DNA from: JAKAGZ01 sp964412105
GTDB lineage: Bacteria > Bacteroidota > Ignavibacteria > Ignavibacteriales > Ignavibacteriaceae
NCBI GenBank assembly: GCA_964412105.1
Contig: CAYPNM010000006.1
Span: 45,927-109,926, forward strand
Direction: 5' to 3'
DNA: 64,000 bases
The notes beneath the pieces were generated by a model. That model ran no database searches, was not told the DNA's origin, and saw only the letters and a list, made by a program, of their open reading frames with translations. A program made the translations under genes and the position numbers. Numbering within the stretch: the stretch's first letter is position 1; each line of letters starts with the position of its first letter. Positions 1 to 8,244 of the stretch are shown here, piece after piece.

Positions 1-373
1 TCTCAGCATCCTGTATTTCTTTATCAATTATAAGAGTATCTACTGCAGCTGCATCTTCCATGGCAGATAATTTGCCCGGAAATGGAATTGTTTGCTGAAG
101 GCCAATTACTTTTTGTGTCATGGGTTCCTGGTCGAATGAAAAGGAATTTGTCGGCATATTCATCAAACCGAGCATCAGCATAGGGTTCGGCAAATTAGAA
201 ACCTGCGGGATTTGATTCTCCGCAACATTTCTTTTGGCGCGCAGCATTTTAAGTTTTGGGCTTACCAGGATGGCTTTATTAATAAGGGAATCCAACTGTG
301 CCGTCTGTGCATAAAGATTGTTTATGCATGTCAGCGCAAAAGTTGCCAAGCCTATAAGAATTAATTTTTTCAT
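1..373 (-). CDS. TolC-family outer-membrane efflux protein, N-terminal part only
   Basis: The gene starts at the ATG at 371-373 and runs off the left edge, leaving 124 codons without a stop. The product begins with a signal peptide (MKKLILIGLATFALTCINN, then LYAQ). A helical segment follows with NQIPQVSNLPNPMLMLGLMN and LQQTIPFPGKLSA. This pattern of a long helix, an LPNP-type turn and QxxPFPGK is typical of outer-membrane factors of RND-type heavy-metal efflux pumps (the CusC/CzcC side of the TolC family). It lies 132 bp downstream of the HYC_CC_PP-type gene on the same strand, so the two probably form the start of a metal efflux operon, with the pump genes outside the window. The family call is good; the substrate is inference. 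Confidence 0.8.
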   Translation of the reverse strand, partial: MKKLILIGLATFALTCINNLYAQTAQLDSLINKAILVSPKLKMLRAKRNVAENQIPQVSNLPNPMLMLGLMNMPTNSFSFDQEPMTQKVIGLQQTIPFPGKLSAMEDAAAVDTLIIDKEIQDAE

Positions 374-505
374 CTATTATCCTCAATAGTTTTATACGGT
401 CATATTTTCAAAATCTTCTAAATCAAATGAATAAAAAGGATATAACAGCAGGATACCGGAAGGATAGAATTATCCTTGGAACCCGAATTATATTTTTAGG
501 TAGTA

Positions 506-937
506 TTAAATCAGAAGGACTGAGTTGTTTAAATATAGGGTGTTGCTTTGAAGCAGAGGAGGAGAAGTATCAATATATGTATAAGTGGAAATTTCTTGTT
601 CTGTTTCTGAAGAGATATTATTAGATACAGGGAGAACTATATTAACTGATTGATTTTGAGATTCTGTTTTATTTGATATATAAGAATCTTTAACACCAAT
701 AGTGATAAATTCCTGTGAGCAGCAGTTTTCATCTTTAAATGTAATGCTTTTTTCGGCTGCTTTTTTCATTTCAAAAGGACAATTCAATTCATTTGTTTCC
801 TTTCCGGATGTAAGCAGAGAGCATTCAGTTTTTATCGCTTTATTCAAGATATTACAGAATTCTACAGAGAATGGCAGTCCCGTTGTTGAAACGAAGAACA
901 AAAAGAGTAAGGTTAATGTGGATACTTTTTTTATCAC
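506..937 (-). CDS. small secreted cysteine protein, HYC_CC_PP type
   Basis: A 143-residue protein with a signal peptide at residues 1-20. The mature part has FCN near residue 28, further single Cys residues, a CC pair near residue 72, and a PP pair in a C-terminal segment TSPPLLQSNTLYLNNS. This order (a Cys after the signal peptide, CC, then PP followed by a hydrophobic end) matches the Bacteroidota family called HYC_CC_PP, which is often found beside metal-efflux genes. The first motif is FC rather than HYC, so the match is partial. The TolC-family gene downstream on the same strand supports a metal-linked role. A metal-binding function for the Cys residues is inference. Confidence 0.6.
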   Translation of the reverse strand: MIKKVSTLTLLFLFFVSTTGLPFSVEFCNILNKAIKTECSLLTSGKETNELNCPFEMKKAAEKSITFKDENCCSQEFITIGVKDSYISNKTESQNQSVNIVLPVSNNISSETEQEISTYTYIDTSPPLLQSNTLYLNNSVLLI

Positions 938-1460
938 TATTAAGTCTAAATTAAATAAATTTTCTTTATTTACAAAAACAACATATATGCCAACCTTAAA
1001 AAGGTTACTATGTGAGCAGAATTCGCATTTTTCATAGTGTAGTTAAATTAGAATTCCCAATTTTGAGATTAGAAACATTTGAATTATTATTATTCTAGAA
1101 ATAAATATACCAAATGGCCCATTCTGTGCTTTATATATTAAATATTAAAATGTACAGTATTTTAAGCTGATTTATGATATGTGATAAATACTCCATGTAT
1201 TTTAATTACTATATTTAACGGATAATAAAGTAATGAATTAAACTATGGGAGATATTTACTTTCACAGAAATGCCTTCCTCAGGAAAGGATGAATTTATTA
1301 TATTATTGATAGTTTTGAAGTAATTTTCCATATTCATAAATAATATTTGTCTTTATCTTAAAGTAACCTTTTAAATATTTTTGACTTCACCTAATTAGAT
1401 ATTGATGAAATTTCTCATTATCAAATAATAAAACCATCTCTAAAAAATAGGCATTTACAT
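938..1460. other. AT-rich intergenic region with one operator-like palindrome
   Basis: A 523-bp region between the divergent HYC_CC_PP-type gene and the lipoprotein gene. Apart from the AACCTT-AAA-AAGGTT palindrome at 992-1006, I see no credible coding sequence, RNA gene or repeat. It must contain promoters for both flanking genes, but I could not assign convincing boxes. Confidence 0.5.
992..1006. promoter_or_regulatory. inverted repeat AACCTT-AAA-AAGGTT, possible metal-regulator operator
   Basis: Perfect 6-bp arms around AAA, 55 bp upstream of the start of the minus-strand HYC_CC_PP-type gene. ACCTT/AAGGT half-sites are common in MerR-family operators, which would suit a metal efflux operon. 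The spacing here is much shorter than in classic MerR operators, so this is only a candidate. Confidence 0.3.
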
Positions 1461-1805
1461 ATGAAGAAATTTCCTATTTATTTATTTATCATATTATTGT
1501 CACTTTTAATTGGATGCTCTCAGACTATGGAAATTCCTAAGGATAAAGTAGCACCGACACTAATACGAAAATTAACTGAACTACAGCAAAATCATTCTGA
1601 CCAAATTATTAATTTCATCGGGAAGTGTAATTCTGAAGTAAGCCCAGAGATAAAAGAAGATCTTGAGCGATCTGATATTAGTGTACACACAGTAAGTAAA
1701 GATATTTTTACTGGTAGCGGAAATTATAAATCGATCTTAAAAATAGTCATAAAGGATTACATAAAATGGCTGGAGACACCGAGAGAAACACATTCTATAA
1801 ATTAA
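1461..1805 (+). CDS. propeptide-like lipoprotein, putative protease inhibitor
   Basis: A 114-residue protein with a lipoprotein signal (LIGC, lipidated Cys at about residue 19). The mature part resembles the propeptide of the subtilisin encoded 76 bp downstream. KVAPTLIRKL here matches KIDPRLISIL there. The end of this protein (ILKIVIKDYIKWLE) lines up with the propeptide end (LAKLASINGVEFIS), with a similar distance between. Free-standing propeptide-like proteins of the I9 kind are known subtilase inhibitors or chaperones. A membrane-anchored inhibitor or folding helper for the neighbouring protease is therefore the best guess. The resemblance was seen by eye only. The ribosome binding site is weak. 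Confidence 0.55.
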   Translation: MKKFPIYLFIILLSLLIGCSQTMEIPKDKVAPTLIRKLTELQQNHSDQIINFIGKCNSEVSPEIKEDLERSDISVHTVSKDIFTGSGNYKSILKIVIKDYIKWLETPRETHSIN

Positions 1806-1881
1806 GAAAGTTTTAATGAGCCTCAGCAGGCAAATTCAACGTTACATCAAAAATTGTTATTAATGAAATACTGGAGTGATA

Positions 1882-4566
1882 ATGAAAAATTTATTTGTTT
1901 TTTTATTAATTACGATTCTTAACGTAAACCTATTCAGTCAGAACATAAGTTCAAATATAATTAAAAAAATTGATCCTAGATTGATCTCAATACTAAATAC
2001 GCCTCCTAATCTTTTGAAATCCGCCAGCTTGACATTGCCTGGTTCAATTCAGATAGATAACGATGTATTGAGAGTTATAGTAAAGACCAATAATGTTTCA
2101 GAATTAAAAGCGGAAGGTTTTAATGTAAACTCATCATTTCAAAAATTTTCAACTATTAGAATGAATCCATGGAATCTTGCTAAACTGGCATCAATTAATG
2201 GCGTAGAGTTTATTTCTGCAGGACATGTTACTTATCCTACGAATGATGTTGGTGGCGCAACTGTGGGAGCTAAATTATTAAATTCAGGCTATATCAACAA
2301 CACTCAATATAAAGGACAGGGTGTTTTATTATGTATTATTGATACAGGAATTGATTGGAAACATCTTGATTTCCGAGATCCCACAGATACAACTAAAAGC
2401 AGGATAGTATATATCTGGGACCAAACTTTGACTAAAACAGGTATTGAAAAAACGCCACAGGACAGAGATGGTGTTAATTTAGCCGGCTTAAACTATGGAG
2501 TTGAATATTCTCAATTGGATATTGATAATGAACTTAATGGCTCAACCGTAGGCCTTGTGAGGGAAAAAGATATTAATGGCCATGGTTCTCACGTTGCAGG
2601 TATAGCAGCAGGAAATGGAGCAACGCTATTGGATAAAAAATATGCAGGAATTGCGCCAGAAGCAGATTTATTAATAGTGAAGGCTGGCAACGGTTCTTTT
2701 CCGGATAATAATGTAATTGATGCATTAACTTATGCAGGAAAGATAGCCGCCCAGTTAGGAAAACCTATCGTAGTTAATATGAGTTTAGGCTCAGACGGGG
2801 GTCCACACGATGGATCAACAACTAGGGAACAGGCTGTGGATAATTTTGTTACATCGGCTAATGGTAGAGTTTGCGTTATTTCTGCTGGTAATAGTGGCGC
2901 GAGTAATATTCATATAACTGGTACAATTCCAAATTCAAGCACTATCGAGTTTGATATTAATGTTCCGTCATATACGCCCCAAGCTGGTAATAATAATGAT
3001 AATTTTGATTTTGATCTCTGGTTTAATACCAACGGAGGGGTAAGTGCTACAGTAACTACTCCTAACGCTATTCAGGTTAGCAGTTCGACCAGTACCAACG
3101 ATGGAGATGTCTTCATCGGGAATGCTGTTGATGGTAACAATAATAATAGGGAAGTTGAATATTACATTTATGATCAGGATGCTACTAAACCTCCCGCCCA
3201 AGGAAACTGGAAATTTTATGTTACCAATACTTCTGGCTCATCAATGATTTATCATGGGTGGCTAAATGATGCTTCTATGCCCGCTACTTTAACAAATGGT
3301 GACGCAAATTATACGGTTGGTTCACCAGGCACGGCTACTGATGCTCTAACAGTTGGTTCGTTTGTAACAAGATGGAGTTGGAAAAGTATTAATGGCGGTT
3401 CATATGAATATACAGGCACAAATCTTTCTGATAATATTTCTTCATTCAGCAGTATTGGCCCCAGAAGAGATGGGGTACAGAAACCAGATATAGCTGCACC
3501 AGGACAGGCAATTATTTCAGTGAAATCTTCCGATTCATCTCCAGATAGTACCTGGGTTATTCCTGGTGGAAAGTATCTTGTTGAGCAAGGTACAAGTATG
3601 TCTTCGCCAATGACAGCAGGATGTGTTGCACTTCTTCTGCAGCAAAACCCCGACCTAAGTTACGGCCAAGTAAAATCTTACATTATAAACAATGCCTCTA
3701 CTGATTCTTATACTAGCACTGTGCCCAATTATAGCTGGGGGTACGGTAAATTAAATATTTTTAGTTCAATGGTGAGTTTATTAAATCCTGGAGGGCCGAA
3801 GAACTTTAAAATTTTTATTTATGATCAATGGAACAATGTTCAATACGGGTATACAAACCTAAACCCAAACGATAAAATTGCTGTCAGATTTACACCAGGA
3901 TTTAGTGGAACGGTCGTTGGAGGATTTATTGATCTATACAATAATAATATTGTAGGAAATATAAGTTTTGAAATTTGGTCTGATAATGGTGGGCTACCAG
4001 GTTCAAAATTGGGAAATACTGTTAATTATGATGCGAGTAATATAAATCCCAATACCTGGAATTTTATTGATCTTCAAACTGCAAATGTTAGTGTCACTAG
4101 TGGGACTGATTATCATATTATCGCTTATTTTTCATCCGGCTCTGCAACCGGGGTTTTTCTTGACGACGGAAACATTGATAATCGTTCGTCAAAGTACTCA
4201 AATTCTACAAGTTTATGGGCGGCATATCCATATGATCTTAGGATAAGACCAATAGTTGCTGCAGATAAATCTCTTCCAGTTGAACAGAATGCTTTTGTTC
4301 CATTGAAATATGATTTATATAATAACTTTCCCAACCCTTTTAATCCGTCAACTATAATAAAATACGATTTACCTAAAAGCAGTTTTGTAAGATTGAAAAT
4401 ATATGATATTCTTGGCAGGGAAATAAAGACCCTTGTAAATAATGAACAGATCGCCGGAAAATATGAAGTTCCATTTATAGGAACAAATCTTGCAAGCGGG
4501 GTATATTTTTATAGAATCGAGGCAGGTGATTTTATTGAGACCAAGAAAATGGTTTTGCTGAAATGA
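1882..4566 (+). CDS. secreted S8 subtilisin-like protease with T9SS sorting domain
   Basis: I use the ATG at 1882 because GGAG at 1873-1876 is well placed for it; an in-frame GTG lies at 1876. The 894-residue product has a signal peptide (to about residue 20), an I9-like propeptide (about 28-115) and an S8 domain. The catalytic triad is present: Asp154 in IIDTGID, His234 in NGHGSHVAGI and Ser572 in GTSMSSP. A long insertion lies between the SAGNSG segment and the Ser motif. After about residue 630 there is a beta-rich region. The last ~80 residues form a T9SS sorting domain (NFPNPFNPST, IYDILGREIKTL, SGVYFYRIEAGDF, KKMVLLK). It is therefore probably exported to the cell surface or medium. Confidence 0.9.
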   Translation: MKNLFVFLLITILNVNLFSQNISSNIIKKIDPRLISILNTPPNLLKSASLTLPGSIQIDNDVLRVIVKTNNVSELKAEGFNVNSSFQKFSTIRMNPWNLAKLASINGVEFISAGHVTYPTNDVGGATVGAKLLNSGYINNTQYKGQGVLLCIIDTGIDWKHLDFRDPTDTTKSRIVYIWDQTLTKTGIEKTPQDRDGVNLAGLNYGVEYSQLDIDNELNGSTVGLVREKDINGHGSHVAGIAAGNGATLLDKKYAGIAPEADLLIVKAGNGSFPDNNVIDALTYAGKIAAQLGKPIVVNMSLGSDGGPHDGSTTREQAVDNFVTSANGRVCVISAGNSGASNIHITGTIPNSSTIEFDINVPSYTPQAGNNNDNFDFDLWFNTNGGVSATVTTPNAIQVSSSTSTNDGDVFIGNAVDGNNNNREVEYYIYDQDATKPPAQGNWKFYVTNTSGSSMIYHGWLNDASMPATLTNGDANYTVGSPGTATDALTVGSFVTRWSWKSINGGSYEYTGTNLSDNISSFSSIGPRRDGVQKPDIAAPGQAIISVKSSDSSPDSTWVIPGGKYLVEQGTSMSSPMTAGCVALLLQQNPDLSYGQVKSYIINNASTDSYTSTVPNYSWGYGKLNIFSSMVSLLNPGGPKNFKIFIYDQWNNVQYGYTNLNPNDKIAVRFTPGFSGTVVGGFIDLYNNNIVGNISFEIWSDNGGLPGSKLGNTVNYDASNINPNTWNFIDLQTANVSVTSGTDYHIIAYFSSGSATGVFLDDGNIDNRSSKYSNSTSLWAAYPYDLRIRPIVAADKSLPVEQNAFVPLKYDLYNNFPNPFNPSTIIKYDLPKSSFVRLKIYDILGREIKTLVNNEQIAGKYEVPFIGTNLASGVYFYRIEAGDFIETKKMVLLK

Positions 4567-4575
4567 TTATTTTAT

Positions 4576-4611
4576 GCAAAGCTCATCTATTAGCAAAAAG
4601 ATGGGCTTTGC
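4576..4611. terminator. hairpin between convergent genes
   Basis: Arms GCAAAGCTCATCT (4576-4588) and AGATGGGCTTTGC (4599-4611) pair along 13 positions with one G-U pair, around a 10-nt loop, followed by TATTT. It sits between the convergent protease and VOC genes and may end transcription from the plus strand. Confidence 0.65.
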
Positions 4612-4625
4612 TATTTAGGTTTAAA

Positions 4626-4973
4626 TTAATTTTTTTGATACAGCCCTATCATATTTTCATCAGGGTCCTTTATTAAGGCATAATAACCCATTGCGGGAAT
4701 TATTGTTTTTCCTCTGAATACCTGACCACCAATGTCTTTAGCTTTTACCAGCAGGCTGTCGATGTCTTTTACATTTATGTGAAAAGTGGTAGTATCACCG
4801 CTCTTAACGGAATCAACTTTTCTTAACCCCACAGTCAAACCCTTATATGTATTATAAAGTAAATAGCCTTTTCCAAATGGTTTAAAATCCCATTTAAAGA
4901 GTTTCATAAAAAATTCAGTAGTTCTATTAAGATTAGTGGAAGGTATTTCAACGTGCGCAATAAGATCTGACAT
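4626..4973 (-). CDS. VOC-superfamily (glyoxalase-fold) protein
   Basis: A 115-residue single-domain protein of the vicinal oxygen chelate fold. It starts with the usual first strand (HVEIPSTNLNRTTEFF), has a KGLTVGLR strand, and ends with a DPDENMIGLYQ turn. This is one fold module of normal length. The usual metal-binding Glu of true glyoxalases near the C-terminus (ExL) reads GLY here, so glyoxalase I activity should not be assumed. It stands alone, convergent with the protease gene. Substrate unknown. Confidence 0.75.
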   Translation of the reverse strand: MSDLIAHVEIPSTNLNRTTEFFMKLFKWDFKPFGKGYLLYNTYKGLTVGLRKVDSVKSGDTTTFHINVKDIDSLLVKAKDIGGQVFRGKTIIPAMGYYALIKDPDENMIGLYQKN

Positions 4974-5170
4974 AATAAACCCCGAATGTTAATAATTATA
5001 ATAATTTGCTATTTCTAAATTAAAATATATTTCCAATAAAATCTCCTAAATTGATTGAAAAGGACATTAATTCCAGTTTTCGCTTAATCTTATTGACTTT
5101 AAGATTACTGATTAATAGTTTTTTCCCAGCCTAAACTAAATCATTTATTTAATAAGTTCTGAGGAGTGCC

Positions 5171-5593
5171 ATGAATAAAAAAGTATGGATCACTTTTATT
5201 GTGGTTTTTATAGTATACTTTTTGCTGGGCTGGTTAGTGAATGAGGTTTTGTTGGCTTCAACTTATCAATTGCTTCCCGCCGGTATGATGAGACCTCCTG
5301 ATGTCATAATGTCAAATTTATGGATAATTGCTGTTAGCCATCTTTTTTATGCTTTCTTTTTCACTTTCATTTTCTCAAAAGGTTTTGAGAATAAAGGCTG
5401 GATGGAAGGGGTACGATTTGGTCTTTATGTTGGATTAATGGTGTCTGTACCAATGGCTTATATAGCATATGCCACACAACCAATACCATACTCACTTGCA
5501 TTTCAGTGGTTTATCTATGGGACGTTGTCTAATGTAATTATTGGCGTAGTTGCTGCATTGATATATAAACCTAAAGCTTCAGCAACGGTTTAG
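5171..5593 (+). CDS. four-helix membrane protein of unknown function
   Basis: A 140-residue protein, almost entirely hydrophobic, with predicted membrane segments at about residues 5-27, 47-69, 77-98 and 108-131. GAGGAG at 5160-5165 is a clear ribosome binding site for the ATG at 5171. Conserved-looking features are a WMEGVRFGLYVG turn and a short C-terminal tail ending in YKPKAS. Small integral membrane proteins of this shape are common in Bacteroidota, but I do not recognise a functional family. It is a single-gene unit followed by a hairpin. Confidence 0.6.
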   Translation: MNKKVWITFIVVFIVYFLLGWLVNEVLLASTYQLLPAGMMRPPDVIMSNLWIIAVSHLFYAFFFTFIFSKGFENKGWMEGVRFGLYVGLMVSVPMAYIAYATQPIPYSLAFQWFIYGTLSNVIIGVVAALIYKPKASATV

Positions 5594-5627
5594 ATTTTGA
5601 ATACACTGTTCGTTTAAATATGGAAGG

Positions 5628-5653
5628 GCTCATTCAATTTGGATTGGATGAGC
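5628..5653. terminator. hairpin between convergent genes
   Basis: Arms GCTCATTCAA (5628-5637) and TTGGATGAGC (5644-5653) pair with one mismatch around a 6-nt loop, followed by TATTTCATTTT. It lies between the membrane-protein gene and the end of the polysaccharide operon and could serve either strand. Confidence 0.5.
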
Positions 5654-5703
5654 TATTTCATTTTAAAAGTATTATCTGTTCTAAAAATGGGAATATAAAT
5701 GTA

Positions 5704-7101
5704 TTAAATACCTTTTGTATCGCCTTTAACCATATGCCAAATTGTTAAAAGAATTATTTGCAAGTCAAGCCAAAGTGACCAGTTTTCAATATACCACAAA
5801 TCATATTCTATTCTTTTTATTGTTCTCTTTTTATTTTCCTCTATATCGTCTACATCACCCCTTAATCCGTGAACTTGTGCCCACCCTGTAATACCTGGTT
5901 TAACCCATGATCTTATTTTGATATTATCAACCATTTGCTTATAAAAGTTATGAAAAGTAATATAATGCGGGCGAGGCCCTACCACCGACATATCTCCTTT
6001 TAAAACATTAATGAACTGGGGGAGTTCATCAATATTTGATTTTCTCAAAAATCTACCAAGCTTTGTAACGCGAGGATCATTTTTCAGTGTTGGATTGAAT
6101 CCTTCCTTTGTCTTAGCCTCTATCATAGTGCGGAATTTATAGCACTTGAAGAATTCATCGTTTCTTCCAACCCTCTCTTGAACAAATAATAACTTACCCT
6201 TTGAACTAAATAGATTTATAAGATAAAGGATTGAAAAAGCCCAAGGTAAAATCAGAACTATAATTAAGATTGATAAAATAATATCTACAGTTCTTTTAAC
6301 AAATCTCCAATGTGCTTCTGCCAGAGGTTCATCTCTTACTGTAATTATCGGGAAATCACCGATCATGTTTATCTGGTATTTTTTTGAAAGAAACTTAAAG
6401 TAATCGGGTATGATATGTACTCTTTGTGCATTTCGGTTGCAAATTTTAATAATTTTATCGAGCTGGCTAGATTCATAAATCGGGAGGGCTATAACTATTA
6501 CATTTGTTTTACTTTGATTAATCACTTTTTCTAAATCAGCAATACTTCCCAGTATGTCTTTGTTTTCTTTATTGGGAGTATCATCCAAAAATCCAACAAA
6601 CCGGTATCCGAAATCCTCGCGACTGTCAATAAGTTCCCGAAAACTTTGCCCCAGCTCGCCGCCACCGATGATCAAAACATTCTTTAAATTTTTTTCTTTT
6701 CCCCTTATGCTTATTACAATATGCTTTATTATCTGAATCCTTGCACTTACAAGCACCAAAAGGAAAAACGAATAATAAAGAATAAAATTCCTAGTGAACA
6801 AATCTTCTTTTGCTACGAAGATGAAAAGAACGGCAGTGATGCTCTGAACAAATATATTTTTCACTAATCCTGAAAAAAGGTATGAAAATGATCTGGTAGC
6901 GGCATCTTCATAAAATCCGGTAACATTTGAAAAAAAATACCAAATGAAATTAAGGGCAACCATCAAAACAAGCATATAGGGACGGGAAAGAAATATGTGC
7001 AAGGATTGCGCTAAAACTGCGGCCAGTAAAAAAGAAAAATTTATTACAATAAGATCACTAAATAGTCTTAAATAATATATAGATTTTTGGTTGCCAAACA
7101 T
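5704..7101 (-). CDS. polyprenyl-phosphate sugar phosphotransferase (polysaccharide initiation)
   Basis: A 465-residue protein of the WcaJ/WbaP class, which transfers a sugar-1-phosphate (often glucose or galactose) to undecaprenyl phosphate at the inner membrane. It has several N-terminal membrane helices (to about residue 125), a Rossmann-like CoA-binding-type domain with GGGELG at 146-151, a membrane segment near 275-300, and a C-terminal bacterial sugar transferase domain. That domain shows CYKFRTM, DELPQFINVLKGDMS, VGPRP and KPGITGWAQVHG. Length and domain order are standard. It is the last gene of the minus-strand polysaccharide operon. The sugar specificity cannot be read from the sequence. 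Confidence 0.92.
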   Translation of the reverse strand: MFGNQKSIYYLRLFSDLIVINFSFLLAAVLAQSLHIFLSRPYMLVLMVALNFIWYFFSNVTGFYEDAATRSFSYLFSGLVKNIFVQSITAVLFIFVAKEDLFTRNFILYYSFFLLVLVSARIQIIKHIVISIRGKEKNLKNVLIIGGGELGQSFRELIDSREDFGYRFVGFLDDTPNKENKDILGSIADLEKVINQSKTNVIVIALPIYESSQLDKIIKICNRNAQRVHIIPDYFKFLSKKYQINMIGDFPIITVRDEPLAEAHWRFVKRTVDIILSILIIVLILPWAFSILYLINLFSSKGKLLFVQERVGRNDEFFKCYKFRTMIEAKTKEGFNPTLKNDPRVTKLGRFLRKSNIDELPQFINVLKGDMSVVGPRPHYITFHNFYKQMVDNIKIRSWVKPGITGWAQVHGLRGDVDDIEENKKRTIKRIEYDLWYIENWSLWLDLQIILLTIWHMVKGDTKGI

Positions 7102-7128
7102 TCCAGAATTAATTATTAGTCACTAAAA

Positions 7129-8244
7129 TTACTTGTATTTTTCCTTAAGTTTTTCTTCAATAAAGTCTTTTATTTTAGTCTCAAACACCTTTCTTTCAAA
7201 TTGCTTTGCATATTCTGCAATGGAGGCATGGTTAAAAGAATCTTTTTTATTTTCAAATCTTTCCACTGCATTTTTAATTGAAAGAGCATTTTGTTCGTTG
7301 AAATGAATTCCATTAACACTATCAATGACAGTTTCTGCAGTTCCGCCTTTATTAAAGGCTATAACGGGCGTACCGGAAGCCATTGCTTCTATGACTGTTA
7401 TGCCGAAATCCTCCTCTGCAGCGAAAACAAAAGCTTTAGCCTTCTTAAATAAAACTTTTAACTTTTCTCCGGTTTGATATCCTACAAACTGAACATTTTT
7501 TGCAGCTTTTGCTTTTATTTTTTCTTCATCAGGCCCATCACCGACAATTATTAATTTCTTTTCAGGCATGAGAGAAAATGCTTCTACAATTATGTCTACT
7601 CTCTTATAAGGCACAAAGCGTGCAGCTGTTAAGTAATAATCTTCCTTTTCATCACAAAATTCAAATTTACTAATATCAACCGGTGGATTTATAACAGTGG
7701 CTTCCCGGTTGTAGATTTTTTTAATTCTTCCTGCAATGTAGTTTGAATTAGCGATATAATAATCAGGCCTATTAGCTGTTGATATATCCCACATCCTGAT
7801 ATAATGCAGCATTGATCTTGCGATCATTCCTTTCAATCCGCCTGTTAAATTTGACTCCTTAAGATATTGATGAGTCAAATCCCATGCATATCTCATTGGT
7901 GTATGTGAATAGCAAATATGCAATTGATTAGAGTTAGTAAGAGCACCTTTGGCCACAGCGTGAGAACTGGAAATTACTAAATCATATTCTGATAAATCAA
8001 ATTGCTCAACAGCAAGCGGAAAAAGTGCCAGATATTTTCTCGCCTTACTTTTAGCAAAAGGCAATTTTTGTATAAATGATGTGGTGGGCATTTTGCCTTT
8101 GGTAATAAGTTTCAGGTCGTCTTTATTTAAAAAATTAAACAGCACAAATAAATCGGCATCGGGATAAAGGTTAGTGAATGATTCAACACACCTTTCAGAA
8201 CCTGCGTAAGTAGTCAACCATTCGTGTACTATTGCTGTTTTCAA
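7129..8244 (-). CDS. GT4-family glycosyltransferase
   Basis: A 371-residue GT-B fold glycosyltransferase. The N-terminal domain begins KTAIVHEWLTTYAGSERCVE. The C-terminal nucleotide-sugar domain has TAARFVPYKRVDII and the EX7E-type motif EEDFGITVIE followed by AMASGTPVIA and GGTAETV. The N-terminal pattern resembles WbaZ-like mannosyltransferases, so mannose is possible but not shown. The start overlaps the upstream gene's stop by 4 bp (8241-8244), so the two genes are translationally coupled. It should act on the cytoplasmic face of the inner membrane, building the lipid-linked repeat unit. Confidence 0.9.
   Translation of the reverse strand: MKTAIVHEWLTTYAGSERCVESFTNLYPDADLFVLFNFLNKDDLKLITKGKMPTTSFIQKLPFAKSKARKYLALFPLAVEQFDLSEYDLVISSSHAVAKGALTNSNQLHICYSHTPMRYAWDLTHQYLKESNLTGGLKGMIARSMLHYIRMWDISTANRPDYYIANSNYIAGRIKKIYNREATVINPPVDISKFEFCDEKEDYYLTAARFVPYKRVDIIVEAFSLMPEKKLIIVGDGPDEEKIKAKAAKNVQFVGYQTGEKLKVLFKKAKAFVFAAEEDFGITVIEAMASGTPVIAFNKGGTAETVIDSVNGIHFNEQNALSIKNAVERFENKKDSFNHASIAEYAKQFERKVFETKIKDFIEEKLKEKYK

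Noticed and set aside
506..1037. Plus-strand frames over the HYC_CC_PP-type gene (427-624, 702-1037)
   Set aside because: They lie antisense to, or partly over, a better-supported gene with a signal peptide and family motifs.
2968..3201. Minus-strand frame inside the protease gene
   Set aside because: A shadow of the subtilase reading frame with low-complexity composition and no start signals.
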